From positions 186,001 through 250,000 of the forward strand of contig JADANN010000462.1 in assembly GCA_018806985.1 (NCBI GenBank): 64,000 nucleotides of DNA, in the 5' to 3' direction. Shown here piece after piece: positions 11,990 to 23,674 of the stretch (position 1 is its first letter; every line of letters begins with the position of its first letter). Origin of the DNA: Angiostrongylus vasorum (lineage: Eukaryota; Nematoda; Chromadorea; Rhabditida; Metastrongylidae). A program made the translations under genes and the position numbers. Below the pieces are notes generated by a model. That model searched no databases. It worked only from the letters and a program-made list of their open reading frames with translations, and was not told the DNA's origin.

Positions 11990-13585
11990 CCCTTTTATTA
12001 GAGCAATAGCATATTGAAATATAACACTCTAATTCACCAGTGCGAATTCATTTGTGATAATAACTGGCAATATTTAACAGAACATGATGAATAAGTGGGC
12101 TTTAACTGCGACGGATATGACCAGTAATCTGGAACAGCAAAGGAAATACTACTGATCGAAAGCCTCTGTCTGTTTGTGTTCAAGTGTTCGCCTCTGTTAT
12201 TATGTGTAAAGCCTGTCGGTCTTATTCCATAGCCCATATCATCGATTCTCCTTCAATGTGATGTGATAACTTGAAGGACTATCGGTTCTCACTTAACGTG
12301 GGTGAGAAATCTGTAATCTAATTAGCATTAGCACTACAAATACATTCGCATTCTTATTGTATTCATACAATTTCATCTTTTGTTCCATATCGTTTCCGCA
12401 TCCCCATTACGTTAACAGGCTGCACTTTGTCCAGATTTATACCCTTGCCTCTTCTTTATTCAGTTATATTCGATTATTACCGTTCTTGTACACGTCTGCT
12501 CGACGAGCTCATTCATTTGAACCACGGCAATGGTGACGAGGTTGAGATTGCTAGATGAAACTTGTAGTTCTCGCATCCGGCATGGGCAGCTGAGGCAAAA
12601 GCACTTTAGATTCTTTTATAACATTGTTGCGTCCATTCATTTTATGATCGTAAATAGTATTATTAACTGTTTCTAAACCAATTGTTTTTTAAACTGTTCC
12701 TAAGTCAATTTTTGCCATCTATTAGCTCTTGAGCTCTCAATTCTTATGTACTGCCATAAATGTGTACGGAAGGTTAGTGATGCTTCTCAGTAAGAGCAAG
12801 GCGCTAGTCCGACACCTGGGCCGACTATGCCTCCCATCTCCCCGAGTTGCGAGGATGGTGCCATACATTTTTGCGATCGGTTAGCTACCTCCAATCTCCA
12901 GAAACTGTTGATTGCCTGTGATGGAAAACTGTGTACGCCATAGCATGGCTATCCTTTGATTTTAAGTAGCATGGATTCGGCTAGCATTCAGGGGCATTCA
13001 TAAAGACGACGAAAATCCTGAGGCAGTAGCCGAACCCTCAATAAAATGTTCGGGGAACGAATTAAATGGACGAAGCGCTGGCATCCACACGATACGTCCG
13101 GAGCTTGGTCGTGGAAATTAAAAAGACAAAGTAGATATGCAGTAAATATATGCATAATAAGTTTAGGTTCCTTTCGGGTAGTATTGCAAGCTTTAGTTAC
13201 TAAAATTTCATAATTTACTTAGCGTTTGCAATTTCTGCTGTCCAACAGTTATTCATCAAGCATTATCGCCCACGTAACATCATTAAAGTGGTAACAACGG
13301 TTAGGCCGCATTCACAAAAAAAAGGAAATGTTATAGAGGTCCCCACTATACTACTATACGTGCTACAGCGGGTATCTCGAATCTAAGAAAAACGGTTGGG
13401 GGCTTATTCTTTACTAATACATACATATGTATATACTAGTAAATAATATGTCTATAATAAATGTAGTATTAATAAATAACATTTAATTGACAAATAAAAC
13501 AAGTATGTAATATTAATAAATAACATCTATACTAACAAATAAATTAATAATAATAATTAATATCTATATTGGTAAGTAATCCCTC
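11990..13585. other. No gene recognised; AT-rich tract before a LINE
   Basis: Unassigned sequence. 13410-13570 is a very AT-rich stretch of repeated AATAAATAACAT-like words (possible scaffold or slippage-prone DNA), directly upstream of the LINE-linked module at 13589. 12770-13130 is less AT-rich and may be further transposon sequence, but I cannot name it. Confidence 0.4.
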
Positions 13586-13588
13586 AAC

Positions 13589-13975
13589 GGTTTACCGCCT
13601 CATCGTGGCTGGGAGGTGTTCCTGGGTGTTGGACTACGATGTAGAGCGAGGCGATTCATCCCGAACCCCAGCAGGGTCCCCCCAAACTGAGAAGGAGTCC
13701 GGCGTTTCCATCAGGAGGCTCAGCTATGAGTAAACTAATACCAGTATCTACCACCGTCCTAGTATCAAACTAGTCTCATGCATGGTGGCAAATCTACCTC
13801 TAATCCACAAGGGCGGCGACTGCCTGTGATGATGACGACCGGGAGAAGAATTTGGCCAGGCTGGCTTCGGGACTCAGGGAACCACAATGGCTAAATCAGC
13901 AAAACTCCGAAAAAAAATGGAACCTATTCTGAAGCCCACAGAACCAGTGGAGACGGGCCATCCAAGTGTGTAAGT
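13589..13975 (+). repeat. Dispersed ~370-nt module, copy 1 (LINE-linked)
   Basis: Runs from GGTTTACCGCCTCATCG to ATCCAAGTGTGTAAGT. Related copies occur at 37690-37795 (3' part), 47977-48346 (minus) and 63435-63795. Only this one is followed by LINE coding sequence, so it may be the LINE 5' UTR or a separate short element that the LINE picked up. Confidence 0.65.
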
Positions 13976-16130
13976 ATTAATAAGCAATATGTCTACAATA
14001 TGGGATTATAATTTTCAGGGTCCGATCACCGCCTTTCTCGCGCGAAGATTTGATTCAGCCATAAGCTGAAAAGGATTTCATGTCATCGACTACGGAAAAA
14101 GTCTAGCTGTATTTGACGAGAACATTCTGAACGAAATCCTATCCAGACGTGATTGGCAAATTAAGGAAGACCCGACCGAAAGTTACGAGCTGTTTGTAGA
14201 AGGACTGAAAAGTTGCGACGAAATCGCCTCAGTTGCACAAAAAAGAAGATTGGATTGCATCTCAATTACTACTAAAGAGCTGCTTGAAAAGACAAGGAAA
14301 CTGCACCTTGGTCCTACTGCAACACGTTCAACACAGCTAATAAATACCAAATGCAGAAGAGCCCTGAAGATCCAAATGGGTAGAGGCAGAAAAAATTACT
14401 GGAAGAAGCAGAGAAAAAACTAGTCTGAAAAAAATGTCGTCGGCACTTATGCGATTATAATGTTCCGCTGTAGGTACTGACGAACGAAGATGGGATCACC
14501 AAAACCTCCTACAATGATATGCAATTGATAACGGAGACCTTCTCCACCAATATTTTCCGTTTCACAATCCCCGTCACCGATCATAAAATCCCCGCTGGAG
14601 AAAAAACTACCCGTAGTTCCTCCGTCGCAGGTTTGAGTTGCAATAGTAAGCATGGAAGAAGGCACAGCTCTTGAACCTGATGATATCACCGCCGACCTCC
14701 TTAGAGCTGGAAAGTCACAATTTACATGTACTTCTCGCAAACCATTTGAGAGCGTATCTTCAAACGAGAAAAACCTCAAACCAGTGGGGGCCGTCCCGCA
14801 CGCTCATATCGCTCAAGAAAGGTGATCGAAGCGATCTTCGTAACTAACGTCCGATATGGTTGTTGAATCTACTCTACAAGCTCATAACGAAGATTATCCT
14901 GTAGCGCATATCAACGACACTGAATGAGGCGCACCAGTCCAGCAAGCAAGATTTCGATAGGTACTTTGCTTCATGGACCACATCCAAAGCCGGATCCAGA
15001 TTCATAGAAATTTGTGAGGAATACCATCCTACCCTGGCTATAAGTTTCGTCGACCAAGAAAAAAGCGCTTGACAGTGTAGAATCGAATGCAATCCTATCA
15101 CCGCTCGTCAACTGAGAAGTTGACCGCTCCTACATAGGAACTTTATCTGACTCTTGTCGGAACTGCACCACGAAAGTACAGGTTTTCCACCACCTTCTTA
15201 CCACTCCCACAAGAAAAGCAGTCGACACCATATCGCCAAAGCTGTTTAGTGCCGCACTGCAAGGGAAAATGAAGCCACTCGATTGAGATGAGAAGGGTAT
15301 ACGTATTGGTGGGAAATTCCTATCAAAACTTCGTTTCGCCGACGACATCGTCATCTTTTCAAGAAGTACCAATGCAACAGATACGACGATCAAAGTGCCC
15401 AACGAAACGAGAAAAAAAGATCGGACTACGCATAAATCGGAAGAAGACCCAGTTCAGGAAAAACCACCGGTGCGAACGTGGACAAATTGAAATGGATGGC
15501 GAATAATTAGACAGAAGAAGAAGAGCAGCCTGGGCCGCATTCGAGCCTCTCAAAGAAGCCACCGACGAACGGGGGGGGGGACACGAAATTCAGCGGTCAC
15601 CTTTTTCGATTTAACGGCGCTCCCAGCGCTCTGTTATGCTATAGAGACGTGGGCTGATATTTCGACCACTTCAAGAGTACTGCGCCCTATTCACAGAGCG
15701 CTTGAACGGTGTCTTCTGAAATATAATCGATACACTCAATATCTAGCAAGAATGTGAAGCTCTGATTTTGGAAATCTGTCCTATCTTCGGGATCCAGGAG
15801 AATATACATCGATAGGGAAACACAGATGGGCCGATCACGTAATGAGAAGAATAGATGGCAGATGGACGAAAAGTACTGTAGAGTGGACTCCACGAGAAGG
15901 CAGGCGTCCCTTGGACGACCACCTACACGTTGGGCTGATTGTGACCAAAGTTAATCAGCTATACCCGCAGCTGCAGCACAGTTAATTGACAGATCATGGT
16001 AAAAGACCCATACCCGCCACCAGGCTCGAATCGAGCCACCACCATGGACGACGATTGCGAGGGAAAGAAAGGAATGGCAAACGTCGTGCTAGAGTCCGCA
16101 CAGTCCATGAAGACGGACGGTACAATTACC
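13589..16130 (+). mobile_element. RTE-like non-LTR retrotransposon (LINE), decayed
   Basis: Begins with the ~380-nt dispersed module GGTTTACCGCCTCATCG. From about 14100 come fragments of a LINE polyprotein in changing frames: a linker (VFDENILNEILSRRDWQI), a reverse-transcriptase segment resembling the conserved AGFR…FIDFEKAFD block (GFDRYFA … LAISFVDQEKS at 14940-15070), the catalytic LRFADDIVIFSRS at 15322-15360, and the C-terminal WADHVMRRIDGRW … WTPREGRRP at 15830-15915. Many stops and frameshifts make it inactive. The endonuclease part appears to be missing between the module and the linker. It is followed immediately by a (TA)n array. Confidence 0.75.
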
Positions 16131-16132
16131 CA

Positions 16133-16133
16133 C

Positions 16134-16198
<65 letters not shown>
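16133..16198. repeat. (TA)n microsatellite
   Basis: A pure TA dinucleotide run of roughly 65 nt at the 3' end of the LINE relic. The Tyr/Ile open frames through it on both strands are artefacts. Confidence 0.95.
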
Positions 16199-16199
<1 letters not shown>

Positions 16200-16202
<3 letters not shown>

Positions 16203-16680
16203 GTCCTTTATTATAGTCCCCTTATTAAAGTCCTTTACCGTCACTTCATAAAAAGAGTTGTCCACTTTCCGTCATTTTTCGTTTTCTCCCTGTTTAGCTT
16301 ACCTTCTTCGAATGAACTCCTTCATAAAGTTATCAAAGTCACTACCCATGTTCACTGAACGTTCAAGATATAAATGAAATATCTTATTCGTTGTGGAAGA
16401 GTCATTTACCACACAGCAATGGTAGGAAATGGTTGAAGCGTGCAGGTGTGATGTCGGTAGAGGTCTTATCTAAGAACGTTTAACTTTTGCTTTTTCTTCA
16501 ACCAGGTACTCTACTGGAATTGTGGAATGGAAAATATTTTAGAAGAATATCTCTCTTCTCATTCTATTTAAAACTAGAGGTAGTTCGCGCCATTTCTTTG
16601 CAGTGTTACTGAAAACACTGTGCTCAAAAGAAAAACTTCGCCAAGTGCTTCCATTGTTGTCGGTCCCCTTGTAAAATTCG
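16200..16680. other. No gene recognised
   Basis: Flank between two LINE relics. No supported exon or repeat family. Confidence 0.4.
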
Positions 16681-16689
16681 GTACTGATG

Positions 16690-17225
16690 ATTAGCCGTGT
16701 GAAAATTTTAAATCAAATTATTCTGGGTTTTCCTGTATTCAATTTCGTTGGCCCTTCTTAATCTGTGATTGAAGTCTTCAACAGCGAATTTTTTGGACTC
16801 TTCCTTGCCGATTGCTTCCTTCAGCTTATTATAGAACGCATCTAGTTCGCTCTCACCAGCTGCACATGTTGTGCAGCAATAGTTCACAAATGTGATCTTC
16901 TTGCGGAGACTGGAGAAAACGAATGGCCAAGTGAGATGATAGGATCTCGTTTGAGGCGGCATCGTGGGAAACAGATGAGTGGGCGGCAAAATCTGCTTCA
17001 CCGATATTTCGTTGCGAACATTACTCTTCCCAAATGACAAGGGTTCTGTTATCTAATTTGAGTATGTTGGTTTTCCGCTTTTCGTCTCTTGTAGGACGGC
17101 CACACGGAATATTTGTGTAGTGGGGCACCGACGCTGGTTTGTTGTTTGGTGAGTTATTTGTGTCGGCGTCACCACAGGGCAGGCGCCACGCCTTATGAAT
17201 CAGGGGAAGATTTGCCACTTTCAAC
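16690..17225 (-). mobile_element. RTE-like LINE relic, endonuclease part with internal deletion
   Basis: Minus-strand protein fragments match the N-terminal part of hookworm-type RTE polyproteins: RLPCGDADTNNSPN … CGRPTRDEKRK … NRTLVIW, then ITFVNYCCTTCAAGESELD and DAFYNKLKEAIGKEE … FAVEDFNHRL. The last corresponds to the APE-type endonuclease block that reads N.YSPTSAA…LDAFY…VVGDFNA in the family. The active-site GDFN is altered to EDFN, and sequence between the two blocks is deleted. Confidence 0.65.
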
Positions 17226-17229
17226 TACT

Positions 17230-17890
17230 TTAATAGCAGAACAGCGATGATTCCTGGCATTGGTTTACTCTTAGCTAGGTTTCCAGATGAAAATGCTGAA
17301 CTCTGTCTCAGCTTAGAAGACACTGCTGGCGTGACGAACTCCCAATGTAGATCGCAGTTCTACACCTAGAAGCACCATAACAAATTCTAAACCACCAAGG
17401 ACAATCCATAGACGCACTAACATTCTTATTATAACGTTGCTGTATTGAACTTACTATCTTAGCACTTCTATGGGACTATCGCTTAGAATTTAACGTTACT
17501 GATGGCCGTAAGCACAGCGCAAAAATCGCCGTAAAGGATACTGATTTGGCACTTCGGGCAAAATCCATGAAGTCTATGTAGTCAGCTGCTGAAGAGTTGT
17601 CTTGACTCAGTAGCAATGATGTAAAGCGCAGTCATAGATTTGATGGCCTTTCAATAAACGTCGTTCACTTTAATGTGGTGAACAACAAACTTTACGTGTG
17701 ATAATAATACTAGGGAGTGTAATTGTCCATCCGTACATCTAGTAATATTTTGTTAGCAGTGGATAAGAACTGTACTGATCAAGAGAACCGTAGTTTTACT
17801 TCTTTTAAAACCAGCTGTGAAATTCAGCTGTAAAAATTTATTTTATTTATTTATCCATTTATTTATTTACTTATTTATTTATTTATATGA
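17230..17890. other. No gene recognised; short (TTTA)n tract
   Basis: Only a short ATTTATTT simple repeat at about 17838-17886 was noted, next to the end of SINE-C copy 1. Confidence 0.45.
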
Positions 17891-17894
17891 CCAG

Positions 17895-18215
17895 TTTCAC
17901 GTCTACTATGCGGATTCCGGTACTTCTCACTCTGGATTCGTTTCCTCGCATCCATTGCCTCCGGAGATCTTCCGACTTTTACGTGTGGATTCGGCTACTG
18001 ATTGAGGATTTTCATGTCGTCTTGAATGTCGTAGAATTCTGGTCGAGTCGATTCGACCTGGAGTACCGGGATGGTTGGGCTGGAGTGTTCTCAATTGGAT
18101 TGAGACGGTGGTTTCTTCCCAGAGAAGTCCGGTACTAATTCTCCGACCCCGGAGAGAAAAGAGACTTGGTTGACCCGGAGCGGAATCGAACTAGATCTGC
18201 CCCTGCTGTAAAAAT
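17895..18215 (-). mobile_element. SINE-C copy 1, 5' truncated
   Basis: Minus-strand copy of a third, divergent family. It shares TGTCGTAGAATTCTGGTCGA and the flanking GATTCG words with the copy at 19615-19895. A B-box-like AGTTCGATTCC lies near 18187-18197. The A-box region at the head is lost. Confidence 0.5.
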
Positions 18216-18219
18216 TAAA

Positions 18220-18980
18220 ATTAGCAATACCAGGTGAAAATTTAGAATTTAATCCGAGAACGTAAGCGTCGGCAACCTAGTCAGTTTCAGAATGACGTTT
18301 CACTACTCCTTTAACTAAAAGACCTGCATAAGACCGATGAGGTGATGGAGGCTCGATGTTTCGCTTGCGAAACTTCTTCTGATGAACACAATTTATGTGC
18401 ATTCAAGGAGCACTCACGTTGCTATGCAGATTAGTGACACCATCCGTAGTAGCGAGATCTTATCTTCTCCTCTATCAACTGCACGTTTCGGGAAAAATCA
18501 TCAAATGATTCCGTTGGGGATCAGCAAAACATTCACCTATCTTTGTTGCCGCCAGAGATGCTTATTGAAACTCTGCACATTCGAGAGATATAAAATGCAT
18601 GACATTTTCCGTGGGACGGCTTCTATATGTTTTTTTTTGGGTGAAAACGTGCTTAGATGAAGTTCGCTCGAATTTATTGTAAGAGCTAGATAAACCCATG
18701 GGCGCCGGGCTGTTCCAAAAAATTAGAAATTATTTGTTGAAACCGAATCAGATCCACTATTCGAGCACTCTCGAGTCGGTTGATTACAGCTTCTTGTCGA
18801 AGTGAAGTGAAGGATACGCTTCAAGGTGTTGGAAGATCGAAGAAGAGGGTCATAAAGTGGACTACTTGCAGATGTTATGTATGCCACGATTTAGCTCAGG
18901 CGATGGTTAAGCGCCTGAGATCTACTGATGGAAGAACAAAAATAGATGAGTAGACAAGTATGTGAATTTAAACCCACCTG
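18220..18980. other. No gene recognised
   Basis: No supported exon. The plus-strand frame 18382-18660 has no splice support or family resemblance. Confidence 0.4.
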
Positions 18981-18981
18981 A

Positions 18982-18983
<2 letters not shown>

Positions 18984-19026
<43 letters not shown>

Positions 19027-19073
19027 TACATACGTATATATATATATGTATACATGTATATATATATACAATA

Positions 19074-19121
<48 letters not shown>

Positions 19122-19122
19122 G
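18984..19122. repeat. (TA)n-rich imperfect microsatellite
   Basis: TA dinucleotide array interrupted by CATA and GTATACATG units. It lies about 135 nt from the tail end of SINE-A copy 3. Confidence 0.92.
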
Positions 19123-19257
19123 TAAATACTACCATTGTTATTTTCAGCAATTATGTGGTTCGTTGCTGAAACTTAGGTGCCTTCAAATGTCAGCTTTCTC
19201 ACTTTTTTTTCCCTCGGACCACTTATTTTTTATATTTGGGTCAAAGAATAAATAATG

Positions 19258-19513
19258 AAGCTTTCAGCGTTGATCAATCCCTGAAGGAAGAACCATGCAT
19301 CCGACTTCATCGAGCATCGTTAGACCTGATTTAATGCATATTTGGCCTACAAAACAACTTGCACTAACCTACCGAAGTTGAGTGCTGCTATCCTTCAAAA
19401 AGGGTCTTGCCAACCTCCGTTGAATTAAAAGATTGGTGAGCCCAGGGTGCGGGATCGAAACAACGATCACTTGTGCAGGGCACCTGGTAATCACTGCGCT
19501 ACACGCCTCCTCT
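19258..19513 (-). mobile_element. SINE-A copy 3
   Basis: Minus-strand copy with tail at 19258 and tRNA-like head near 19513 (GTAGCGCAGTGATTACC A-box region, then GTTTCGATCCC B-box region). More diverged than copies 2 and 4, with several small deletions. Confidence 0.72.
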
Positions 19514-19614
19514 AGATTTCAGTGATCTTTCAATATCGAGAATTATCGTGCTCGTTTTTTCTCGCACTAACAACGGTAATTAGTATTACATGACGCGTCG
19601 TCACACCTATTGCA

Positions 19615-19895
19615 CGGATCTCAGCACTGGTTGCATTCGATTCCTTTTGCTCTCATTCATCATCCACAAGGGTCTTCGAAATACCTACATATGGGTTCGG
19701 CTCGGTTTCAGGACTCCATCTTCTTTTCCAGTGTCGTAGAATGCTGATGGAGCCGATTCTCTTTGTAGTCTTGGGGATACCTGAGCTAGGTTGTTTTCAC
19801 CTGGATTAGAGGAGAGTGCTGAGGATGGGCTCGAACCAGCACCTGGCTTCCTGATGGGCTGCATCCCCTAAGCACTCGGCTACTGCCCCAGTAAT
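19615..19895 (-). mobile_element. SINE-C copy 2 (tRNA-Ser/Leu-like head)
   Basis: Best copy of the third family. Read on the minus strand, the head is GGGGCAGTAGCCGAGTGCTT (a near-perfect A box of the TAGCCGAG kind seen in class II tRNAs), followed by a B box GGTTCGAGCCC, then a ~200-nt body ending in a GAATCGAATGC-type tail. A true tRNA gene is unlikely because the anticodon region is not well formed and related copies share the body. Confidence 0.6.
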
Positions 19896-20544
19896 AGTAA
19901 AATTAGTGGAAAATTACCATAGTTATTGCCCCCGAAGTGAACACCATAGGATAGAAGCTCGAAATGAATCCCATGTAGCTCACGATTCACACATTTTTCA
20001 GCACATCGCCGGCGCTGGTACGTTACCAATGATTTCTCTCGCAGAAATTCCAATCGTGGTTAGGGGCACTGAAGGCTGGGTAACTCGACAGGATCGCAGA
20101 CGATCTATTTCGAACTGGAGACGGTCACTGCAGGTTCTAGTTGTATCAAACATACCGTAACTGTAGAAAAGAGCAATTCGTGTGCTTCTGCTGACATATG
20201 TTCTGCAAGCAGCAAAACGTACAGTGTTCAAACTATTGTCAGTCGAAACTCATTATAGGGATGGACGGTTCCCTATTCATGAGGCCAGTATCTATGGAAG
20301 TTACAACTTCCGATGTTTTCTGAGCTTTTTAGTCTGAACTTCAACTTCAGGCATATCGTAAGCATTCTGAAGCCCCGAGGGTATAGAAGTTCACAACTGT
20401 GTCCGTTAAGGAAGAAATTTTGCAGAACTTTCCAACTGGTCCTAGTAGATCATCGTAATGCGGGACCACTGGTCCCCGGCAGCGCTCCGAACCGCTGTCT
20501 TGTTGATAGAGGATCGTTGGGCGATCTACAGCTGTCGTTCAAGT

Positions 20545-20725
20545 CCATACGACGGTGTCAATGAAAGTTTTCGGCCCGCCCGCATCCCTTTTCATCTGCC
20601 GCTGCCGCCCACGTCGGCGAGCCTTTGAAGCGGGCGCGTCGCGTCAGCGTAGCGGCGGCGGCGACTTCAAAGACTGCCGCGCGTCGTCGCGCGCGGCTAT
20701 CATTAGGCTGTTATCCGTCGGACCC
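20545..20725. other. GC-rich island with inverted repeat, upstream of the Axin gene
   Basis: About 180 nt of CpG-rich DNA. It contains an imperfect hairpin: CCTTTGAAG at 20622-20630 faces CTTCAAAG at 20665-20672, with GCC/GGC-rich arms between. It lies 3.6 kb before the first recognised Axin exon, so it could hold an upstream promoter or non-coding first exon. An open frame from 20558 (MKVFGPPASLF…) crosses it, but I see no family match. Confidence 0.4.
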
Positions 20726-20729
20726 ATTT

Positions 20730-21670
20730 CGTGGTTTTCTGTTCTGGACTTTCGTTCCACATCTCGTGTTACTACGTAGTTGTTTGCTGGTTGAATGCTG
20801 AACTTATAGTGTTGCCCGTATTTGATAATTGTATTGCTTTATAAAGTACGATTCGATATTCCTTGTCGCCAAACTGGTCTAACCGTTCAGTTAAATCTGT
20901 TCTAGATAGTTTCAAAAACCAGCTAGTCCGGTAAGGTTGTGTTTAGGACGAGGTCTGTCGTTCTTCTACTCACTTTCCACATCGACTTTGAAGGACCTCG
21001 GATTTTGTGCGATTTGCTTGCGTATTTCCAGTGAACAAGCGCCCCATCTCAGTCAAAGGTCATAGTTAGAAGTAACGAAGTTACCTTCGTTTCTATTGTT
21101 CCAGCCGGTTGTCCATATTTCCATACTTCCATCTGGGGAACTAATTCAATGGAGAGAGAGAGCGGAGCGAGAAAGGTTCCATTCGGGTGCATAGCACTCT
21201 GTCGGTAAGTGAAACGGGGCTAGGTCAGTTCTGCTGTAAGTTGTTAAGACGTCGATCAGCTGGTATAATATTTTCTGCAAAGTTTAGAGTGCGAGCTTCT
21301 TCATAACCCTACTCTAAGTCATTGAGGAGCCCAGATTTCCATCTGTTTTCTCGATATGATGTGACAGATGTACTTTTCCAGGAAGGTCAACATCGGAAAG
21401 TGGTTATTTATTGACTCGGAACTGGATTTGTTGTCACAAAGCTAACTAATTCTTACTGTAATCTGATGTGAGGAATTAGTAAGGATGTCGTTTCTGGATG
21501 GCGTAGGGACAAATACGCAAACCTGAACTCGGTTCCAAACATTTTTCTTGAAGCTGTTGTTCTCATTTGGTTTTAGGACACTATTTCGATAAAGTTCAGT
21601 TCTACAAGGGTGAACCATCCATTATTTGTAACTGTATTTTATTAATAAGTAAGCGTCTTATCAGTGGACA
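20730..21670. other. No gene recognised
   Basis: No repeat copy, RNA gene or exon with credible borders seen. Confidence 0.4.
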
Positions 21671-21677
21671 GACTTAC

Positions 21678-21920
21678 GTGATGCCGATTTCTCAGACCTT
21701 TGTCCCTTCTGTCGCAATGATTGCGATCTAATATAAGCGCTGTGGAATAAAAAAAAAGCTGTATTTCTTTCTAAGGTGTCCCTTTTTGCCAGTAGACCGA
21801 CAGCGTTCCGGTACCAGGCTTGTTTTGTCCCAAGGTGAAAACCATATTCTACTTCTAGATCATCATCAGCTACCTCAAACACTCCCACCCCTTCACCATC
21901 TTTAAGACACGGCGTATACA
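21678..21920 (-). CDS. Candidate internal exon of an unrecognised minus-strand gene
   Basis: A 243-nt open segment on the minus strand lies between a strong acceptor (GAACTTCAG|TGT) and a consensus donor (CATCAC|GTAAGTC). The frame entering at +2 codes for 80 complete residues. It contains an acidic part (KDGEGVGVFEVADDDLEVEY), a middle part (GFHLGTKQAWYRNAVGLLA) and a basic end (RSQSLRQKGQRSEKSAS). I do not recognise the family. No neighbouring exon was found on either side, so this could be an exon of a gene inside the Axin upstream region, or a captured fragment in a transposon. Confidence 0.4.
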
Positions 21921-21984
21921 CTGAAGTTCATAGTAAAGTTTCCAGATGTGTGTTTCGTGATGTTATCTCTGATGTGCTGTAAAC

Positions 21985-22125
21985 ATAACCGTAATGATGC
22001 TGAGATATTTGGAAAACTCGGACCGCTGTTGTCTACGGTAGGGAGCGAACACTCTATTGCCTTTTCCGGGGGCTAACGCGTTCACCACCACGCCATGCGA
22101 GTCTTTCCGTTCGCCTTTCGCCCGT
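21985..22125 (-). mobile_element. SINE-B copy 3
   Basis: Minus-strand copy with CATGGCGTGGTGGTGAACGC (A-box region), AGTGTTCGCTCCC (B-box region) and the 3' end CCAAATATCTCAGCATCATT. Very similar to copies 1, 4 and 6. Confidence 0.75.
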
Positions 22126-22379
22126 AAACGTTCAGTTCTTCTTCATCGAGAACAAAGCAGAATTTCGTCACGAGCATGTGATTCTTCCAATTTCTTCATT
22201 ACGATCAAAACAAACAAGAACGGACGATGTTTTTGAACTATGGGCCTACTCTTGTTTGTCTAGCATTATGCCAATTTAGCTGTAAAAATTTGGTTATCCA
22301 GAAATCCATGACAGGTTTAAACTTGAATTTTTAAGTGGCACATCTCAATTCACATTAAAGTTTATGGATCATAATAAAG

Positions 22380-23235
22380 GCGGTTGAATCTACGCACTAT
22401 TTTTTTCCAACGGGAAACGCTAGACTTTTGCAGACGATGAAGCCATTGAAAGCAGTTTCGAGATCATCTTGCTTTCTGAAGCAATTCTCGCACACATAAT
22501 TATCGAGATGCATTGAGAATTGGTAGTCGGCAGACGAGGGGTCTGGCGAATATGGTGGATGAGACAGAGTTTCGTAGCCCAGCGTGTTCAACTTCTGCAG
22601 CATCACTAGTAGAGTGGTCGGTCTCTTTTCGTTCACTAATTGGGTGGCGCTCTCGTTGATTTCTGGTGCATTTGTCCGGTCTGTTGGGCAAATTTTTTCC
22701 CTCATTAATCCAGGTTCAGAGAGCTGTGATGGATCAGACCAGCTGTGTATCACCGACGTTTAGCACGACCTTCTTACCGTAATCCAACTAATGAGTTGAT
22801 CATTCTCAGTTTTCGTCGAGGGTCCTTTTACCGCCACACTTCACAATTCAATGCATCAGCAGGCCGTTCTGGTTGCGCAGAAGCGCTTTCGGTAACTCAA
22901 ACCGGCGATTTATTTGATTGTCATTCTAACCATGCGACATCTATTTGTTGAAATCCTTCGATTTTCCTATCATTTGAAATGCATCAAGACAGTTGGAATG
23001 CTTGCAGAGTCCTTCTGCAACCTCTCGAGCATCTCTGCTTGTATTTGCTTACGCGAAGGCAATAAATTCATTATCGTCAGTGGTGGAAGGACGTCCGCGA
23101 CCTCCCTCATCTTGAAGGTCGAATTCGCAATGAAATCATCAAAGCCAACGTTACACTGTGCGTTCGTTGACGATTCCTCGAGCCTTACCTCATCAATGTT
23201 ACGACCCGTTTGGCCGTACTACGTGGGAGTTTGAA
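22380..23235 (-). mobile_element. mariner transposase pseudogene 1
   Basis: Minus-strand relic of a mariner-family (cecropia/bandit-like) element. The C-terminal catalytic part is readable at 22390-22640: LQKLNTLGYETLSHPPYSPD, the region of the third catalytic Asp, then a stretch like the family's HLDNFL…FR.Q.D.E.AF segment. The N-terminal helix-turn-helix part is recognisable in another frame at 23060-23190 (mariner hallmark words near NAQCNVG and the RPSTTD stretch). The centre with the first two Asp residues is lost, so it is inactive. Confidence 0.75.
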
Positions 23236-23404
23236 TTTCTTGAAATTGCTGTTTTGAAATCTCAATTTTTAAGGCTTGGAAAGTTTGAAGGCCATGGTCT
23301 GTATCATTGCTCAGCAGTACAGAGCGAAAGTGAATAAAACGAGCTTTATAATAATGTATAATTCATAATTTCAAACTACTGTTAAAAGCGTAAATAAAGG
23401 GTAA

Positions 23405-23668
23405 AGCGCTTGATGCTAATCAATCCCCTGAAGGATGCGCCATCCATTCGACTTTATTAAGCATCGTTGGAGGTGATTGAATCCATATCTGGGCTACACA
23501 ATGACTCGTGGTTTCCTACCGATGTATTGAGCCAGTGTTGCTATCCCCCCAGACAAGTCTGGTACCAATTTGCCGATCCCGGAGAGATGGAAAGCTTGGT
23601 GAGACTTGGGTGCGGGATCGAACTCATGTCTAGTGCAGGGTACCTTTAGCCACTGTGCTACACGCTCC
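23405..23668 (-). mobile_element. SINE-A copy 4
   Basis: Minus-strand full-length copy with GTAGCACAGTGGCTAAAGG (A-box region) and AGTTCGATCCC (B-box region) at the head, and the CTTCAGGGGATTGATTAGC tail. Among the best-preserved copies. Confidence 0.8.
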
Positions 23669-23674
23669 CCGTCG

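Noticed and set aside
15959..16358. Open frames rich in Tyr-Ile on both strands
   Set aside because: Translation of a (TA)n microsatellite.
18962..19255. Second set of Tyr-Ile open frames
   Set aside because: Also from an imperfect TA array.
19815..19890. tRNA-Ser or tRNA-Leu gene on the minus strand
   Set aside because: A and B boxes are good, but stems and anticodon loop are not convincingly paired and the sequence continues into a repeated body, so a SINE head is more likely.
22397..22753. Host gene with a PPYSPD motif
   Set aside because: The motif and its surroundings are the C-terminal catalytic region of mariner transposase, broken by frameshifts.
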